64,000 nt of DNA from Sympetrum striolatum (GCA_947579665.1 CANPUZ010000032.1:620001-684000); one strand, 5' to 3'; counted from the stretch's first letter, positions 1-13,560 are shown. Made by a program: numbers and translations. Notes: generated from the sequence alone by a model not told the origin.

Positions 1-480
1 GTTCGATCCCAGACGAGTTAAAGCAGTTCCATAAGAAATGCACAAAGTTCATTTTTGCCACAGCAGGATTCATTTCTTTTGGTATATTAAATAAAAAAGA
101 ATGGTCGTACGAAATGGAGACAAGCACCAAAAGAATTGAAAATGAATGAGGAATCTTATTTACGTCGTGGATCATTGTTTTTAAATTAAATTATCAATAT
201 TTTACACTTAAAACTGGAAATGTTTGTGAAATTTCGAGGGTGTAAACAACCGGTCCCCCTGACGACAAATGCCATTGTTGTATTCAGCATCATTCATTTT
301 AGCCTATTTAGAGTTAAGAAGAAGAGAAACGCTGTTGATTCCGTTCACATTGTTGTGCATAATCAATCGTTGGAATAGATTCAAATAATAACAATTTTTG
401 AAAAACGAAATGCGAGTTAATTTGATACCGAATGATATATTCAGTTCAATTCATTTGTTTTTGAAGTGATTTAATAATAT
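1..480 (+). repeat. Dispersed repeat family 3, copy 1
   Basis: The window opens inside a repeat that begins with a B-box-like motif (GTTCGATCCC). It continues through a shared block around 100-150 (GGTCGTACGAAATGGAGACA) and a second shared block around 228-290 (TTCGAGGGTGTAAACAA, then CCCCCTGACGAC). The first part recurs inverted at 7795-7965 and the later part recurs at 45950-46205. There is no coding potential. The left end is cut by the window edge and the right end is approximate. Confidence 0.55.
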
Positions 481-3155
481 GTTTTCGAAAATCAACGTAT
501 TAGTTACTGTATATTTGATAGCTGCATTCATTGCGATTCATTTCTTTCGTATTTCATTTCATATCTCTCTAAACCAATGAGGACAGTGGCGAAGTTTAGC
601 TTGTAACACATAATTTCAACTCGCTCAGATTATATATTTGAGGTTCCGCTCCTCACAGTAAATTTTGAATTATTACGAAAAATATAAAACTTTTGCAGTT
701 TTTCCTGATGGTTTTCCTCAATATCTGCGGAGTGATTTAATTGCAATTTAATTAATATATTTCTTGTTAGTTGCTCAATATTAACGATATAGTACGTTGG
801 AATCAGGGAAAATGCTTTCTTAGTTTTCCGGAATCCGTCAAGACGCCAAATGTACTGAAATGTGTGCTTATCAAAGGAATGTTGCTTGGCACGAAGCTCA
901 GTTGTAACGTAAGAAGTTGTAGTTTAAGTAACTTTTCTGTGATAAACTAAAGTTTCATTAAAATGATGTGATTGCAATTTCAAATATTAGACGCACTCGA
1001 ATTCAAGTCGCCTCCGATTCTAGGAAAGCTCAAAAATAGCAAATGTTTATATTTGAAAATACAGTATGTCCGGGTTAAACGTATAATATTACAAAATAAA
1101 ATAACTCGAGATGTAATTGAGATACTTAGTAGCGGTTTTTTTCTAGAAGTATGGCAACTCAATCTTCTAGAAAAATACAATATACCAACATTCTTCGCAT
1201 TCATTCCATTAAAACACCTTTCCTTTTTTTATCTCTACTATTGATTTTATTTGCAACATTAATTTATAGATATTTAGCTATTCATTTGCTAAAATTATTC
1301 ATTAGCAAATACTTTGTGGAAACTATAGCTTATTAGATCTCCTCTTATATAGCCATCATCGATTTAACCATTCTAGGATCTCATTTTCAAAAAGTGCTCA
1401 AAGACTTAATTCAAGCTGTTAAATTAGCATCAATCTCTGGTTTCAATTTGACGACTTTAGTCAATTACTATTGAACGTTTTTGTCCTCATAAATGTGATT
1501 ATTCATCAAATTGTGAGTGCACAATTAATTTGCTCGTAGTGCTTTGTATAGTTACGGACGTTGTATTTGAAGTGACTTTTCTCTGCTAAACATTCGCTTC
1601 AATAATTCTAGGGAACCCGGGGAAGAACACGGCGCCTAGTCGAAAATTCGTTTTAAAAGCACAAAAGGGTTAATGAGGAAGCTGCAATATTTTCTGTGAA
1701 CACATTGTAGTTTTATAATTACAAAAATACAATTATATCGTAAGAAAACGTAGGGCCAATAGTTTTATTTTATTTATAAAAAAATTATTGTCGTTTTGCC
1801 CGTTATACCCCGGCTACAGAATGGGGTGGTAAAGATAAGTAACTACAATAGCAATTAAAACAAGTGTAATTGCAGAAAAGATAAGGTTAATGGATAAGGC
1901 CTATGGTACTCACGTGTTATCGTCAGTTAATTAAATAAGTTCACTTAAATTACTACGGAACCATAACTAAAGAGAAATACCTAAATCAGTAATCTTTAGT
2001 AAAAGTAATTAGTAAGTAAAAGATTTAGTAGTAAATCAGTAATCTTAAGTAAATTTAAAAATACATCACAACTTACTGTATGATATTGTTGATAGCATAT
2101 TCTTCAACGTTTAATAGGTTTTGAGAAGGTGTTGATTTTTAGTTGAAAGACAACAGTGGATTGACACGAATGCCAGATGTATTGTTCAACGTTGTATGTT
2201 TCAGGTTTTAGGCAGTCCCTCCGAAAAAATATTTAATTTTTTTTCTCGCTAGATGAAACGATACTCCTCTTACAAAAGTTAGTTCTAAAAACAAAATTCT
2301 ATTGCGACTTTTTTAATCTGTACCGGAAAAATGGAGACTATGAAGGTGTTGAAGGATGACACTCTGGTGCTTTGATTTCCTTTAACCACAGCCTGTTCGA
2401 TTAAACGCACCATCGTGATGGTCGCAAGACATTTTTGATTCCCCAGCGTAGAACTGAAATTTCTCCATAAATCGTTTACAGTCACAGCTTTGGAACACAA
2501 TTCCACAAGGAATAGAAAACTTCCATCTTTAGCTTTAAGAATAAAGGAACACAATCATCTCTTTGACGCCCAAACTCAATAGCACAACTCCTTCACCCCG
2601 CCCAGACCCCTTTTGAACCTTCAGAAAGTTTTTTTTCCGTCCCTACCTAATGCGCTGTTTTAACACTCGAGTACTCGCATCCCAAATTGTCACGTCAGTA
2701 CTCGCGTTGGGTGGAATCGACCCGACATCTTCCAAAGGGGAAAATTGTCTCAAAATGTAATGAATACATTTTAATTCATTATGTCATATTATGGTTTAAC
2801 CTGGTTATTAAAATAAAATCAAATAAATATTTTTAAATAATTTTGATATTCTGTAAAAATTCGATATCACTGACGCCGACAATTTGGCTGCTGAATTTGG
2901 AATATTGCGTATAAAAAGTAAACTGTTTAAAACTAAAATAAAATTTAATATGTTAATGATAATTATTAATCATATGAAATTTATATAATATCTCTAAAAA
3001 TTAAGGCGGAAACAAGGTCAAAAATGAAATATTTTACGTAAAGGTCTTTCATCTACCTGGCACTACCGCTAAGAAGCATTTGTTTAAATAATTAAATTTC
3101 CATTTTCGATTTTGCAAAATGCATGACTGGTTCAGAACATTCTAAAACTCAGCTA
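481..3155. other. No recognised gene
   Basis: This is AT-rich sequence with only short open frames (60-90 codons) on both strands that match no family I recognise. Around 1983-2055 there are short imperfect direct repeats of AAATCAGTAATCTT. No RNA gene or clear transposon end was seen. Confidence 0.4.
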
Positions 3156-3159
3156 CTAC

Positions 3160-3706
3160 GAGAAAGAAGAAGTGAAAAAGCACTAATAATCGCTCTGACA
3201 TCGCTTGAACTCGTAGTTCCTCTCTTATAGATTTTATCTGTCCTTGTACACCCCTTAACTGCCCGAAGAAATTTCATTTCAGAGGATCTGTTTTAATTCT
3301 TTTTGTTTTGCTGTCCAACATTCTGATCCATAGTAGGGACTGCCATCACCTGTTAAAACTTAATTTGGGTTTCTTTTCTGGTTTTAACTCTTAAGGTTCT
3401 TATTGTCCCGCTTATCCTCTGGAAGATGTTAATTCTATTTGTGATGTCTTTATCATCTTCATAAGTTAGATCACATCCTAAATATTGGAAATGGGTTACC
3501 TGTTCGAGTACTTGGTTTTCAATTACAATTTTTGTTCTCAATGGATAGCTTCCTTCGAATGCTATCGTTTTCGTTTTAGATGTCGAAATTTTTAGGTTAT
3601 ATATTTTACTCAGTTGATGTAATTTGTGAACCGCCATTTGCAGTTTAACTTCACTATCTTGGATAATAACCTGGTCTCCAGCCAGGTCATTAATGAATGT
3701 ATTTTA
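3160..3706 (-). pseudogene. Non-LTR retrotransposon RT fragment
   Basis: The minus strand encodes the C-terminal part of a LINE reverse transcriptase. It starts near 3706 with a remnant of the palm region (..AGDQVIIQDSE). It then reads through the open stretch 3637-3353, containing THFQYLGC and RISGTIRTLRVKTRKETQIKF in pieces. Beyond a stop and frame shifts it continues with YYGSECWTAKQ (~3310) and SSEMKFLRAVKGCTR (~3270). These blocks are characteristic of the arthropod LINE proteins often mis-annotated as craniofacial-development-protein-2-like. The N-terminal RT, the endonuclease and the 3' tail are absent. It is a dead, doubly truncated copy. It differs in sequence from the LINE family at 39-53 kb. 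Confidence 0.8.
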
Positions 3707-4282
3707 AATGATATCAATCTTCTATAGCTTATTATTTTATGTATTATTCCCTTCTTTTTATATTTCAATTGTTTATTTACATTCTTATTAATCAGTACGT
3801 TTTTTACCTACTTACATGTAAATGTGTAACTATTTGTTCTTTATCTTTTTGTTTGATGTTATTGACAGAAGAAATGGTTGGGCCAAATATTGAGGGGATT
3901 GGTAAATGTTGTAATTGATTCAGGAAAAAGCAGATGACAAAAGTTGTTGGCTGACATAAGGTTAACTATAGGCAATGAAGGAGATTAATGGGGATCCGTG
4001 GTTGTGCATGACCCTACCAAAAGGTAAAACACTCGTGAATGTATGTATGTTCTTATTGGTTTCTCTTCTTGTCTTTTACTTCTTGTTTAATCTGATTTCA
4101 TCGCTAAATATAGTTTTCCTTTTCTTAGGTTTCGCAAGTTTTTCGAATCCTCCTTCTTGAGAGTGTTTTGCTGTTGTGGAAATGTTTCCTAATCTCTTAT
4201 ATTATATGAGGAAAGAATTAAGGTACTGTTTTCTTTTAATCCACAAAGTAGTCTTTTCTGTGTAAGTTTTTCAAGCAATCTA
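3707..4282. other. No recognised gene
   Basis: AT-rich sequence. A 61-codon plus-strand frame at 3975-4160 has a hydrophobic centre but no recognisable family. I see nothing else to annotate. Confidence 0.35.
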
Positions 4283-5445
4283 TTATATATAATACGAGTA
4301 AAATGTTGCTTGCATACTGCAAGCAGATCGACAACACTATTTTCATGTCGGCATCATATTGGGACGGCCATCAAAAGAAAAAAATGGATTGAAATTTTTC
4401 TTAAAATTCGCTGAAATTCCATCGTCTGGCATCGAACCCGGGTCTTTACTGTGAACTTACTATGCAGCACAATTGAACATCACCATCTCTAGCTATGTGT
4501 GAAATTCAAGCAGAAATATTGGCTACAACTGCCTCAAAAGACGTTCTAATTTTCACGAATTTAATTGGCTCTCTGGATTCGAACCAAGGACGATCTTGGA
4601 AATCTAAAATATGTTTCAGAATTTAATTTTGAATCTCTATCTATTTGCCGAATTTCAAGTTTCTATAATATTGGAAAAGGTTTCAAAATAATTCCTAAAA
4701 ATCGGATCAACCTCTGATTGCAGAGACACCTGGTGTCGAACCCAGGACACATTGATAGCTGTGAATTTACTGTTTGATTTGTAGCGACTTGATCTTATTG
4801 TTTGCAAAGTTTGAAGTCGATATCGTGCCGGGAAGTATCTAAAATTTGTTTCCGTTATCTCCGTAAGAAATGCATTGAGGAATTTAAATGTCCCTCTGGG
4901 ATCGAACCAAGGACCATCAGCGAATATGTAAAATTCGATTATGATATATTTTTATGGTATCTAACCTCATACAGAATTTCAAGTTTCTATGCCATCGGAT
5001 AAGGGTCCAAAAAAAATCTTAAAAATCGCCACAATGCATTTTAAACGGCCGATTTTTGCCCCGACCTAGCATCGAACCAAGGATAATATTCGTAGATGTC
5101 TTTACGGTTTCCATTAGATATGCACGGCATCTAGCGATCCCTTGAATTTCAAATCTCTCCTTTTCCGGGAAGTGCCTCAAAATATTTTTCGAAAATCCCC
5201 GCCATGTATACTTATGTACAAAATCGCGACTTTGGGGCCTTCTGGAATCGAACCCATGACACCGAGGTTCAAAGATGGCTTTTTTCTGGAGGTTACACGT
5301 CATGGCCATAACGTGGTAAAAATTTCAAGTCGGTGGCACTTGTGGAACATGGTTAGACTTTTGATCCCCAGTGAGTGAGTGAGTGAATGAATGAGTGAGT
5401 GAGTGTATATCTAGGTATATCCGGAGAAGCGTCTATATATTATAT
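4283..5445 (-). repeat. Repeat family 2, full copy A (six B-box-like modules)
   Basis: This is a ~1.16-kb repeat and the reverse complement of the copy at 14268-15402. It contains six modules, each centred on a TCGAACC-type motif (reverse complement of the pol III B box GGTTCGAnnCC). They lie near 4430, 4576, 4732, 4899, 5069 and 5244. Spacing rises steadily (about 147, 156, 167, 170 and 175 bp). It ends at 5371-5445 with a GAGT microsatellite, TCCGGAGAAGCGTC and an AT-rich tail. There is no transposase or RT. The modules may descend from tRNA-like units, but no A box or cloverleaf is evident, so that is inference. Confidence 0.75.
5371..5405. repeat. (GAGT)n microsatellite
   Basis: GTGAGTGAGTGAGTGAATG and further GAGT units lie at the terminal end of family 2 copy A. 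Copy B has only a short CACTCACTCACT at the same place, so the tract varies in length between copies. Confidence 0.85.
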
Positions 5446-6942
5446 AATATATATTATATAATACGACGAAGCTTCAGACGTAAGAAGAGACTCTCCTCAC
5501 GGTCACTCCACCCGATCGCCCTCCTCCTCCGTGATGAAATCCCTTGGCAGATGTGTCTCCTGAAAGAGAATGAGCAATCATTCGAGGACCAAAATTCAGA
5601 AGATACGTACTTAAGAAATCTTCTAAGACGAATGTAACTCTCGCAGACCGAGGAAAATGGAGGAAATGCAAGGAGAACCTTATATAATTAAACATCTTAA
5701 TCTAATTTGTTACTGTAGTAACGCAGTTCACTAAGGGAAAAAATCCAAATTCCAGTGGATAAATTCTCTTACTTGGGAAGTACGGGAGAGATATTGTACC
5801 GGTGCCTAATTGTAACCACCTCCGTAAAATGGAAGAGCTTCGTTTGCATTGTCTTTCGCCACAGTCGTGTGCGGAGGAAAGATAGAGAAACGGTCCCTTC
5901 TCCTGGTGGGTCAGACTAGTCACAGCTGGTAGTAAATAATCCGGGAAGACCTTTTTCTGATGCCCACGGTTATTGTTCGAGACTTTTGGTTGCTCCTCTA
6001 ACATAAAAGCGATTGCCAATGATTTGATTGTTAAATAACGATCTTTGATTGAAATAGTTGTCCTATTTTTTTCCTTGCTGTTTGCTGAGTAATTTGATAC
6101 CAAACAGCTAGTAGATACGTTGATATTTAACAATTTGGCTCCTTTTTTTCAATTCCGCCAATGAAACATGAAAGTGATAGTTCTACGAAATAAAATATAA
6201 GGTTGGTCAAGTTCAAAATTAAAAATACGAAATAATTATTTAATTAAGAAGAAAGAATTCTTTGAAAATATATATTTTCGATTTGGAAATCCTTCAGACA
6301 ATGAAAATGTTTAAAACAATTTTCAATGCAATGCGCTGTATTAAATTCACTTAAAACGTGTTTCTTTTCTCTTCCTTTCCCTTCCCACTCTGTTATTCTA
6401 CACGAAACAAGATTTCTGTGGTTTTTTTATTCCAAGAGAATTCAGAATTTTCTCTATGAAATGCCTAGCAGTCAGTCTCTTTGGTGAGTTTTCTTTTGCT
6501 TCTCAATTTCCCCCGAATTCTACGCAGAGGCCGGAAGTCCCCAGGGAAGGGTTTCCCACATTTAGGACAATGAACAAGATTTTGCGTCTCATTCGCAGGC
6601 AAGGCCATAAAATTGGGGAAGGCCAAGCAAGGAAGAGCAGGTCAAACGTTTAAAAACGTTTCTCCCGCAGTTCTCTTAGGAAAACGTTTTTGTACGTTCC
6701 CCGCAGCCAAAGGTCCAGTCGTCATCTTTGTGCCGTTGAAAACGACCAGTTTGCGAGAGAGTTACTTTTTTGCAGTTATTCAGCAATTTTTCTTCATGTA
6801 GCTAATGAAATAACGGTAATAGGTTATGTGTAAACAAACTGTATTACTAATCAGATGAATGAACAATTATAAGTTTTCACACAGATATGATTATGTAACT
6901 CAAACGGTTAGTTTTTTGTAAGGAAGCCACGAAAAAATGGCA
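5446..6942. other. No recognised gene
   Basis: The longest frame is 143 codons on the minus strand (6133-5702). It has no recognisable domain, signal or compositional support and I treat it as chance. A modestly GC-richer patch at 6510-6780 holds short overlapping frames of unknown meaning. Confidence 0.35.
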
Positions 6943-7730
6943 GAGTTACCTATATTACGTTTATTACGCTCTAGTTAACTCGAGATTACAATATGGAATT
7001 GCGTGCTGGGGAGGTGCATACTTCTCAAATATCAATGCACTTCTGATATCCCAAAAAAGGATATTAAGGGTAATGACACGAGCCTCTTACACGGCGCATT
7101 CCTTTCCAATATTTAAAGAATTGAATATTTAAGGCATTTGCATATATATAAGGTTTTACAAGATTTCTACAGTTGTGGTGGTGAACTCATTAAACCCAGA
7201 GTCCCTTAGAACAAAATTTAATTATATTTTACCAAAACCAAATAATGAGATTTTCCGCCGATCATTCCTCTATCTTGGCCCTAAATTGTTTGTCTCCTTA
7301 CCTCTTAGTGTATCCGATGTTGATAAAGAATTAACTTTTTTTTAATTGCTTAAGGAATGGTTATTCCAAAACAAAGAAGTGGAGCATTTGTTAAAAAGGA
7401 TGGAGTGAATTCCTTTATTTTGATCAACTAATTATACTTATGTTAATTTATTTGTATTGTGTGTGCTATGATTGCTTTTTTTTCTGAAATTTTCTATATT
7501 TTTTTTCAATATTTATTTTTCTTATTGATTTTCATGTGTCTTTTTTAAGTTTTTGAAGTGAGTCCTTTGTTGTTTTCTTTTCATTGTTGACAGGAAGAGT
7601 CTGTTACCCCCAAACAGGATTGTATCCTAGGGGAACATATGTCCCTCAACTTAAATTTTGTAATATTTACTGTTGTTTATGTATTTATTCTTTTGAGGAA
7701 CAATGAATAAATAAATAAATAAATAAATAC
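6943..7730 (+). pseudogene. 3' end of a CR1/Jockey-like non-LTR retrotransposon
   Basis: Translation from 6943 gives the conserved RT C-terminus: YYALVNSRLQYGIACWGGAY, SQKRILRVMTR, AHSFPIFKELNI, then after stops NEIFRRSFLYLGPKLFVSLP and a terminal KEWLFQNKEVE. This is the tail of CR1/Jockey-type LINE ORF2. A ~290-bp 3' UTR follows, ending in a short tandem tail of ATAA units (7704-7730), as expected for a LINE 3' terminus. The endonuclease and most of the RT are missing, typical of 5' truncation on insertion. At least two stops interrupt the frame. The clade assignment is by motif memory only. Confidence 0.75.
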
Positions 7731-7794
7731 AAATATTGTAACGTTTGCATTTCCCTTTGTTGTACCAGTAGAATTTAGCAAACCATACTAACCA

Positions 7795-7965
7795 AAATAA
7801 GAATCTTCATTCAATATGCTATGTTTTGGTGTTCATGTCCATTTCGTACGGCCATTATTTCTGATTTAATTCCGCAAAAGAAAAAACGTCTGCAATCGAC
7901 CAAAACGAACTTAACGTGAATTTCTTATGCGAAAAACTATTCAAGTCGTCCAGAGTCGAACCAAG
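7795..7965 (-). repeat. Dispersed repeat family 3, copy 2
   Basis: The reverse complement aligns with 1-150. It starts with TCCTTGGTTCGACTCTGGAC at 7965-7946, passes CATAAGAAAT, and reaches GGCCGTACGAAATGGACATG near 7850. It is moderately diverged from copy 1. It shows that the family starts with a B-box-like module resembling those of family 2. Confidence 0.5.
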
Positions 7966-10900
7966 GACACCATTAGCTAAAAAATATTAAAATTAAATAC
8001 TCCTATGGACATTTTTACGCCTCCCTAAATATTAAGTCTCACGTCGGCAACAGCATGAAATTTCTCACTTTCATTCCTTACGGGAGTTGCAGACATCGGA
8101 TACATAAATATATAAGCATCGATGATTATTATATAAGATTAGTTATTATTAATATAATCGAAGGCGATGCTGCGTCGGATGCCATTAATAAATTTGCTGA
8201 TCTGCAAGCAAGTTGATTTGAGGACCTTCTTATCGCCAAAGCGCCTTTGCTCGTCGTATCGACGCTTATCTCTCTGCGGAAAGTGCTGAGATAAGCGAGA
8301 GTTTGCATTCAACGAGAGGGATCCGAATTTCTATCGATGATGCAAGCGATCGATTGGGAACGTCTGCACGCGTGACTTCAAGGTGAAATTTTTTTGAGGC
8401 TTCCGAGATGCGTGGGTGCGGCTTAGATTCGCGATGTGTATTATCGAGGAGCAGAAAAAGTCAACAAGGATCAATAATCCAGTGTCAGTCATCGTCTTTA
8501 TCTTAAGCTATGGTCATTTTCTCAGAGCTTCTTTTTACCCAGCGAAAAATTTAATTTCGAAAAGGCATTTATTGTAGTTAGTTAATGTGATCATCTTAAT
8601 TTTTTAACTTATAGTTTTATAAATTCCTTCATTTTTTTGGATTAGTTTTTCTTTCGATATCAATCAGAAAATGACATTATACCTTCTTCCGTTTATTGCC
8701 AATTGATTTGGGTGCATCATTTGTAACAAATTAAAACGTAATGCTTTCTGCCAGCTAGGTTTCGGACCCAGCCGTAGATGAGGGTTTTGTTAATATTTTG
8801 AATATTGGACGTAACATCAAATATGAATGAGACGTAAATGGGGGGAATTAATTTTAGAAACCGATTACGATCTAAAAACTTGGTCAAACATAATTTGAGA
8901 GGAAAATAGCGATACTGATGTAACTTTGTTCATCGTAGTCGAAAATTTGAAATGCATCTTAACATTGATCAAACCTAAATCTTAAACATTTTCTTACAAA
9001 TTTTTGCGATCAATTCAGAAAGACAGGTAATTGGTACATGATATCCGCGCCAATTACATCTTATAAGCTCCAATTACATGAACTGAGGTGATTAGTCGGT
9101 ACCGAATCTAAATTATGTAACCCTAGATCTATTGATAGATGAAGAGATTAAATTGAAAGTCAAGTTATTTGTAGCAGTGGTTTTTAATGGATCGGGAACT
9201 TTAAACCTGCATTGATTTATGAATATCTTACTCCCAATAATTTATAGTTCTGGATGTACTTCTTTTTATAATCTAAATGTGTGCACGCGAATTCATAAAT
9301 ACGATTAATAGATTTCGAAATTAAGATGCCCCAAAAGAATTGAAAGTTGTAAAAGGTAATTTTTATTATATTGAATATAAAAAGTTATATATAATTTTCC
9401 TTGAAGGACTCATGACTGCTTAAGTATAATTCAAACGTACCACTAAGTCAATTTGCAATCATCAATTCCGTGCACTTCAATTCAAGATAATGACTGTTCA
9501 CATTATGTAGCTCCTGCGAAAGTATTCAGCCAAAATTCAAGAATAGATATCGATTCAATTATTACTAATTTGATAAACTTTGTGTTTAGGGAGGCAAATA
9601 GCTGGAATAGAAATACACCTTTAAAGCCATAGGAAGACAAATGATATTCGTAAAAGTGTCTTTCGAGAATACAGGAAGAACCGCTAACTAAAATGCCAAC
9701 TTATTTTGAAAACTTTAAATCTTAAACATCCTTCTTAATGTCTGCGGGGGACCTACTGTCGTCTATTCTTCTTTGATTATGGCTCTGTTGTATTCATCGA
9801 TGGAATGGAATCAACCGTCCTTTTTCTTTCTTTGTAAGTTTCACACTTCTCGTATAAGCAGTGGTATCGGATCATTCATTGATCATTTATCTTCACGTAG
9901 CTATCTTTTGGAGCTTGGTTTTCTACATTATATTCATCTTGTGAGTTAGACGGTTCGTCTGCTGTAAATGTTTAAGGGACACTGAGTTAGTGACGCACTT
10001 CATTTGCACCTCATAACATTTTCTTTCTACTAAAACAAGGATCCCCTTTACACTATCGTTAGTTAGAGATTAAATGAAAAAATCACGTTTTGTAATATTA
10101 AATAATAGACATGGCATGTAGTTTATAAAGGCTTAATTTACTTTGAACATGCCAAAATTACGTCGCTAACTTTGCTTGCATACCTGGGTTTTAGGAGGAT
10201 CCTACGGTATCTCTTTTATTTCTCGACTCTTCGGGTTTCTTAAACTACATCTCGGCACATTTTATTTATTAACTTAACAGGAGTAAAAATAAGGAAATGT
10301 TAAATATATTATTCATGAATTTGCCTCAGTTACTCAACTGGAAACATATAGCTCGCATAGAATATCCAAGTGTGGTATTTTTCTTTATCAAGTCTATGTC
10401 CATTCAAACATTCAACACAATTAGATACTTCATTTGTTTTTTAATTTTCATTCAGCACGCTTGATTCATAAATTACGTCGAATTGATATTCCTTTATGAG
10501 ACGTTTTTGAAATATTTTAGAGGAATTCAAAACCTAAAGGAGGTATTTTTTGACATTTATTCGTTGAAGAACGTTCACATAGCGTGACTTTCTTTTGAAA
10601 GCAATTGAATCTTGATTGTATCCTGTTGAATATTTAAAATAAATTTCATGGAATTGAGAGTGACGTAGACAACCACATCGTCCATTTTTATTTACATTGA
10701 GATGAATCGTGCGGTGTGTTTTTTCAAATTTCAATCTCTTTCCCTCTTTTGTGAAAACATAATGCAGTTTTTCCCTTCTGGAATGGACAAAGATTTTTGC
10801 TTTCCTTCTCCATATTAACTTTAACTATGCCAAATCTCAAACTCCTCCGTTCTTATATTATCCTTAAAAAGGGATCCAAAGTTTTCTCTTCACGAATAAA

Positions 10901-12242
10901 TACATAGATATATGAAACTATCTGAAATAAACCTACATGATAGTCTTATAAATTCCAACATTATTTCCACTGAGAGGAAGTATGAAATTATCAATTGTAT
11001 TTGAATATAATATTGAAACTGTAAAAAGATGTATTCAGATATAAGAACACAATTTACCGTTGTTTAATGACATGACTTTTATCTGTAGTTTCAAGACAAC
11101 GCCATGATCACACAATCATTTCCCCATGTACTCGAATCTGATTCCATTAATCGCCGATTCTCTTTCTAGATTTGAATACCAATTTAGACCGAATGAATCC
11201 TAAGGAGAGAGATATTTTATGTAAGCAATAGCCAAATGACGGAGGAAAAGAGCCTCTATTGGTCCTCTCTCATTTTATTCTTTTTTGTCCACTTGATCCT
11301 CCTTCTATCTCTTTGTTCACCCTGCCATCCTCTTCGCATTATCCGTCACTCTCTTCCATCATTCTCCTCCTCCCTCAATTCAATCAGTTTCTCCCCATTG
11401 TCCTCCTCTCTTTCGCCCTCTTTAGCATTCGCTCACCGTTAGTTCTTTCCGTTTGTTTTCCCCCCGAAGTGGGTGCTTGCATTTTTAAGGGTACCTCAAT
11501 GAAATAGAATGGTCCCGAACTAAGTTAGAGTCGGATAGGTAGATGTTAATTGTGATCTATTACTGATTGGGTGGTATTTTGTTCTGTTTATTATTAGATA
11601 ATCGTATTTGAATACTGATTGGGCTTTCAATGCTTGTGTCCTTTATTCTAACGCATAGATTAGCTCCTGAAAAATTGATTACTCCAGAAGTTATTCTAGG
11701 AAACTGTTTCAATGCATGAGAATACAAAATTGATTGCAGATCACCAAAAATGGGGAATATAATGACCAAGGTTTGCTGTGTACTGTATATAAAAGAGTGA
11801 GTACTGATTATTTAATCAGATTAGACATTGATCATTTGGTGATGAAAATCTTCGGAATCTTATTTTAGACAAATACTCAATTTATTGATGCTAATGATTA
11901 TTATTTTGACTGCTTTACCTTAAATTGCTTAGAAATTTGCTGAATTACAAGTAATATTGAGTTTTTCGTTACTTTAAAGAAGTATTGAATTGTTGTAAAT
12001 CAATTTTGGTCAATTTTGTAGTGCCCTTGATAGTTTTCCGTCCACCTATAAAGTTGAACATAGCCCTCATTTTTATTTGTAATTTAATTTTAAAAGTTTA
12101 GACGAAATAAATCGCAACTTGCTGTGATATTACTAAATAGTCCTCAAATAAATTACTCATCTTCTTAAATTTCTTATTTGATAAGAAATATAAAAATAAA
12201 TTGGTAAGAATTTAAATATCCGTGTTTCATGTATAACTGTTT
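7966..12242. other. No recognised gene; small hairpin at 8265-8299
   Basis: Over 4 kb without a coding region I can support. Around 8160-8400 the sequence is GC-richer and holds a perfect inverted pair CGCTTATCTC / GAGATAAGCG (8265-8274 and 8290-8299). A CT-rich tract at 11270-11460 gives overlapping low-complexity frames. The rest is AT-rich intronic or intergenic sequence. Confidence 0.35.
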
Positions 12243-12275
12243 CTAATTGATACACTTTTTTCTTTACAGGTAAGT
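12243..12275 (+). promoter_or_regulatory. Candidate recursive (zero-length exon) splice site
   Basis: A CTAAT branch-point-like element at 12243-12247 is followed by a pyrimidine tract (ACTTTTTTCTTTACAG). A strong 5' splice site, GTAAGT, starts immediately after the AG, with the junction at 12269|12270. There is no AG between branch point and acceptor. Abutting 3' and 5' splice sites are the signature of recursive splicing in very long insect introns. If real, a plus-strand gene spans this position and neighbouring sequence is intron. No plus-strand host exon was found in the window. Confidence 0.5.
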
Positions 12276-12879
12276 TCATTGTTCTTTCAACACCTTTAAT
12301 GGATTAAGAAAACGTTTGAACGGAGGTGGTGAGTTGCTACTTGCGATTCTAACTATTCATACCTCTATAATTATTATGAACATAAGTGATATCTACAACA
12401 CGGAGAAAAATAGCTAAGCAATTTTTTAATTCACCAATTTTTCACTCTTTTTTGAACAATGACTATGACGAATACATTGGCGGATATCTAAGCATGGAAG
12501 AATGAGCCAATATTTCAAATATATCCAGAAAGATAATAAATTAACTTATTGTAGTTTTTTAATAAGTACATACTTTGGTAGTTTCCGATTGTATTTATAG
12601 ATACTTGCGGATTCGGTATCCTTGCCAACAAATGTAGTTTCGAAACGAAGTATATTCCTCAGCTGCGGTATCGCTGTGCTAAAAATGTTTTTCGTTTTGT
12701 TTCTTCGGAGATATTCATAGTTTTACGCGTTGTGATGTAGTTGGCGATAGTTGAGTTTGCATTTTCATTTGTTTGTTTATGGAAACAATACTTTTTCAAT
12801 TGCGAATTTTCAATCGAGAATAGTTTGCTAATAAATACAACTTTGTAGAATTTAGTTTACCAAAAGAACCTAACTCAGT

Positions 12880-13560
12880 TAATGTTCTTTCTCCCCTTGC
12901 TTCGTTTGTTCTCCGCATCTGCACTCCCAATCACTGCCAATAAATGCTATGCAATTTGCAAATGCAATTGGCCTTGTATCTGCAGGAAGCTGTTCTCGCT
13001 TATGTTGCCGCTTCAGCCAATTCCACTCTTTCCGCACCGACGTCTGAGAATCCACGAACATTGCCATAACTGGAGAGTCGTTTCGGAAGCTCGTTTGAGA
13101 GTCTATTTTCCTTCAGATGGACGCAAACCGCATTTGCCGAGAGCTCTCAAGAAGGGCAAAGAGGAGGGAATCGTGATTTAGCGATCGAAGCGAGGAGGGA
13201 CCGTGTGTAGGGGAGACCGGAAGTGCCTGAGGTGGTGGAGTGAGGCTGCGTTTCATTTTTCCCTCTCCAGAAAACCCTTGCTTCCACCCTTTCTCCTGAC
13301 AAGGCCCTCGCGAAAATGGACTCATTTTTTGGGCAAACACATGTTTATCTGTGAAGCTATGTGGCTTTTTGGGAGGCTCTTCTTCTCCACCGAAGTCTCG
13401 TCTTTTAGAGCACACCGGTGGCAGGCGCTGAGGGTTTATGACGTGGTTCCAGCTACGCTCCAGATGGTACTTTACGGACAGGGCGCTTTTCGTTTTCCTC
13501 TTTGTGTACAGATGCGCGAAGGAAGAGTGGTAATTGCAAATTTTTAGCCGCTGCATCCGG
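12880..13560. other. GC-elevated block with overlapping frames, function unknown
   Basis: Base composition is clearly richer in G+C than the flanks. Long frames are open on both strands: plus 12882-13181 and 13203-13547, minus 13601-13113 with 162 codons. None contains a domain I recognise. Open frames on both strands are expected from reduced AT stop-codon density. It could be a conserved regulatory block or an old element, but nothing decides. Confidence 0.25.

Noticed and set aside
5702..6133. 143-codon minus-strand frame
   Set aside because: No domain, no splice or promoter context and no repeat relationship; long frames of this size occur by chance in 64 kb.
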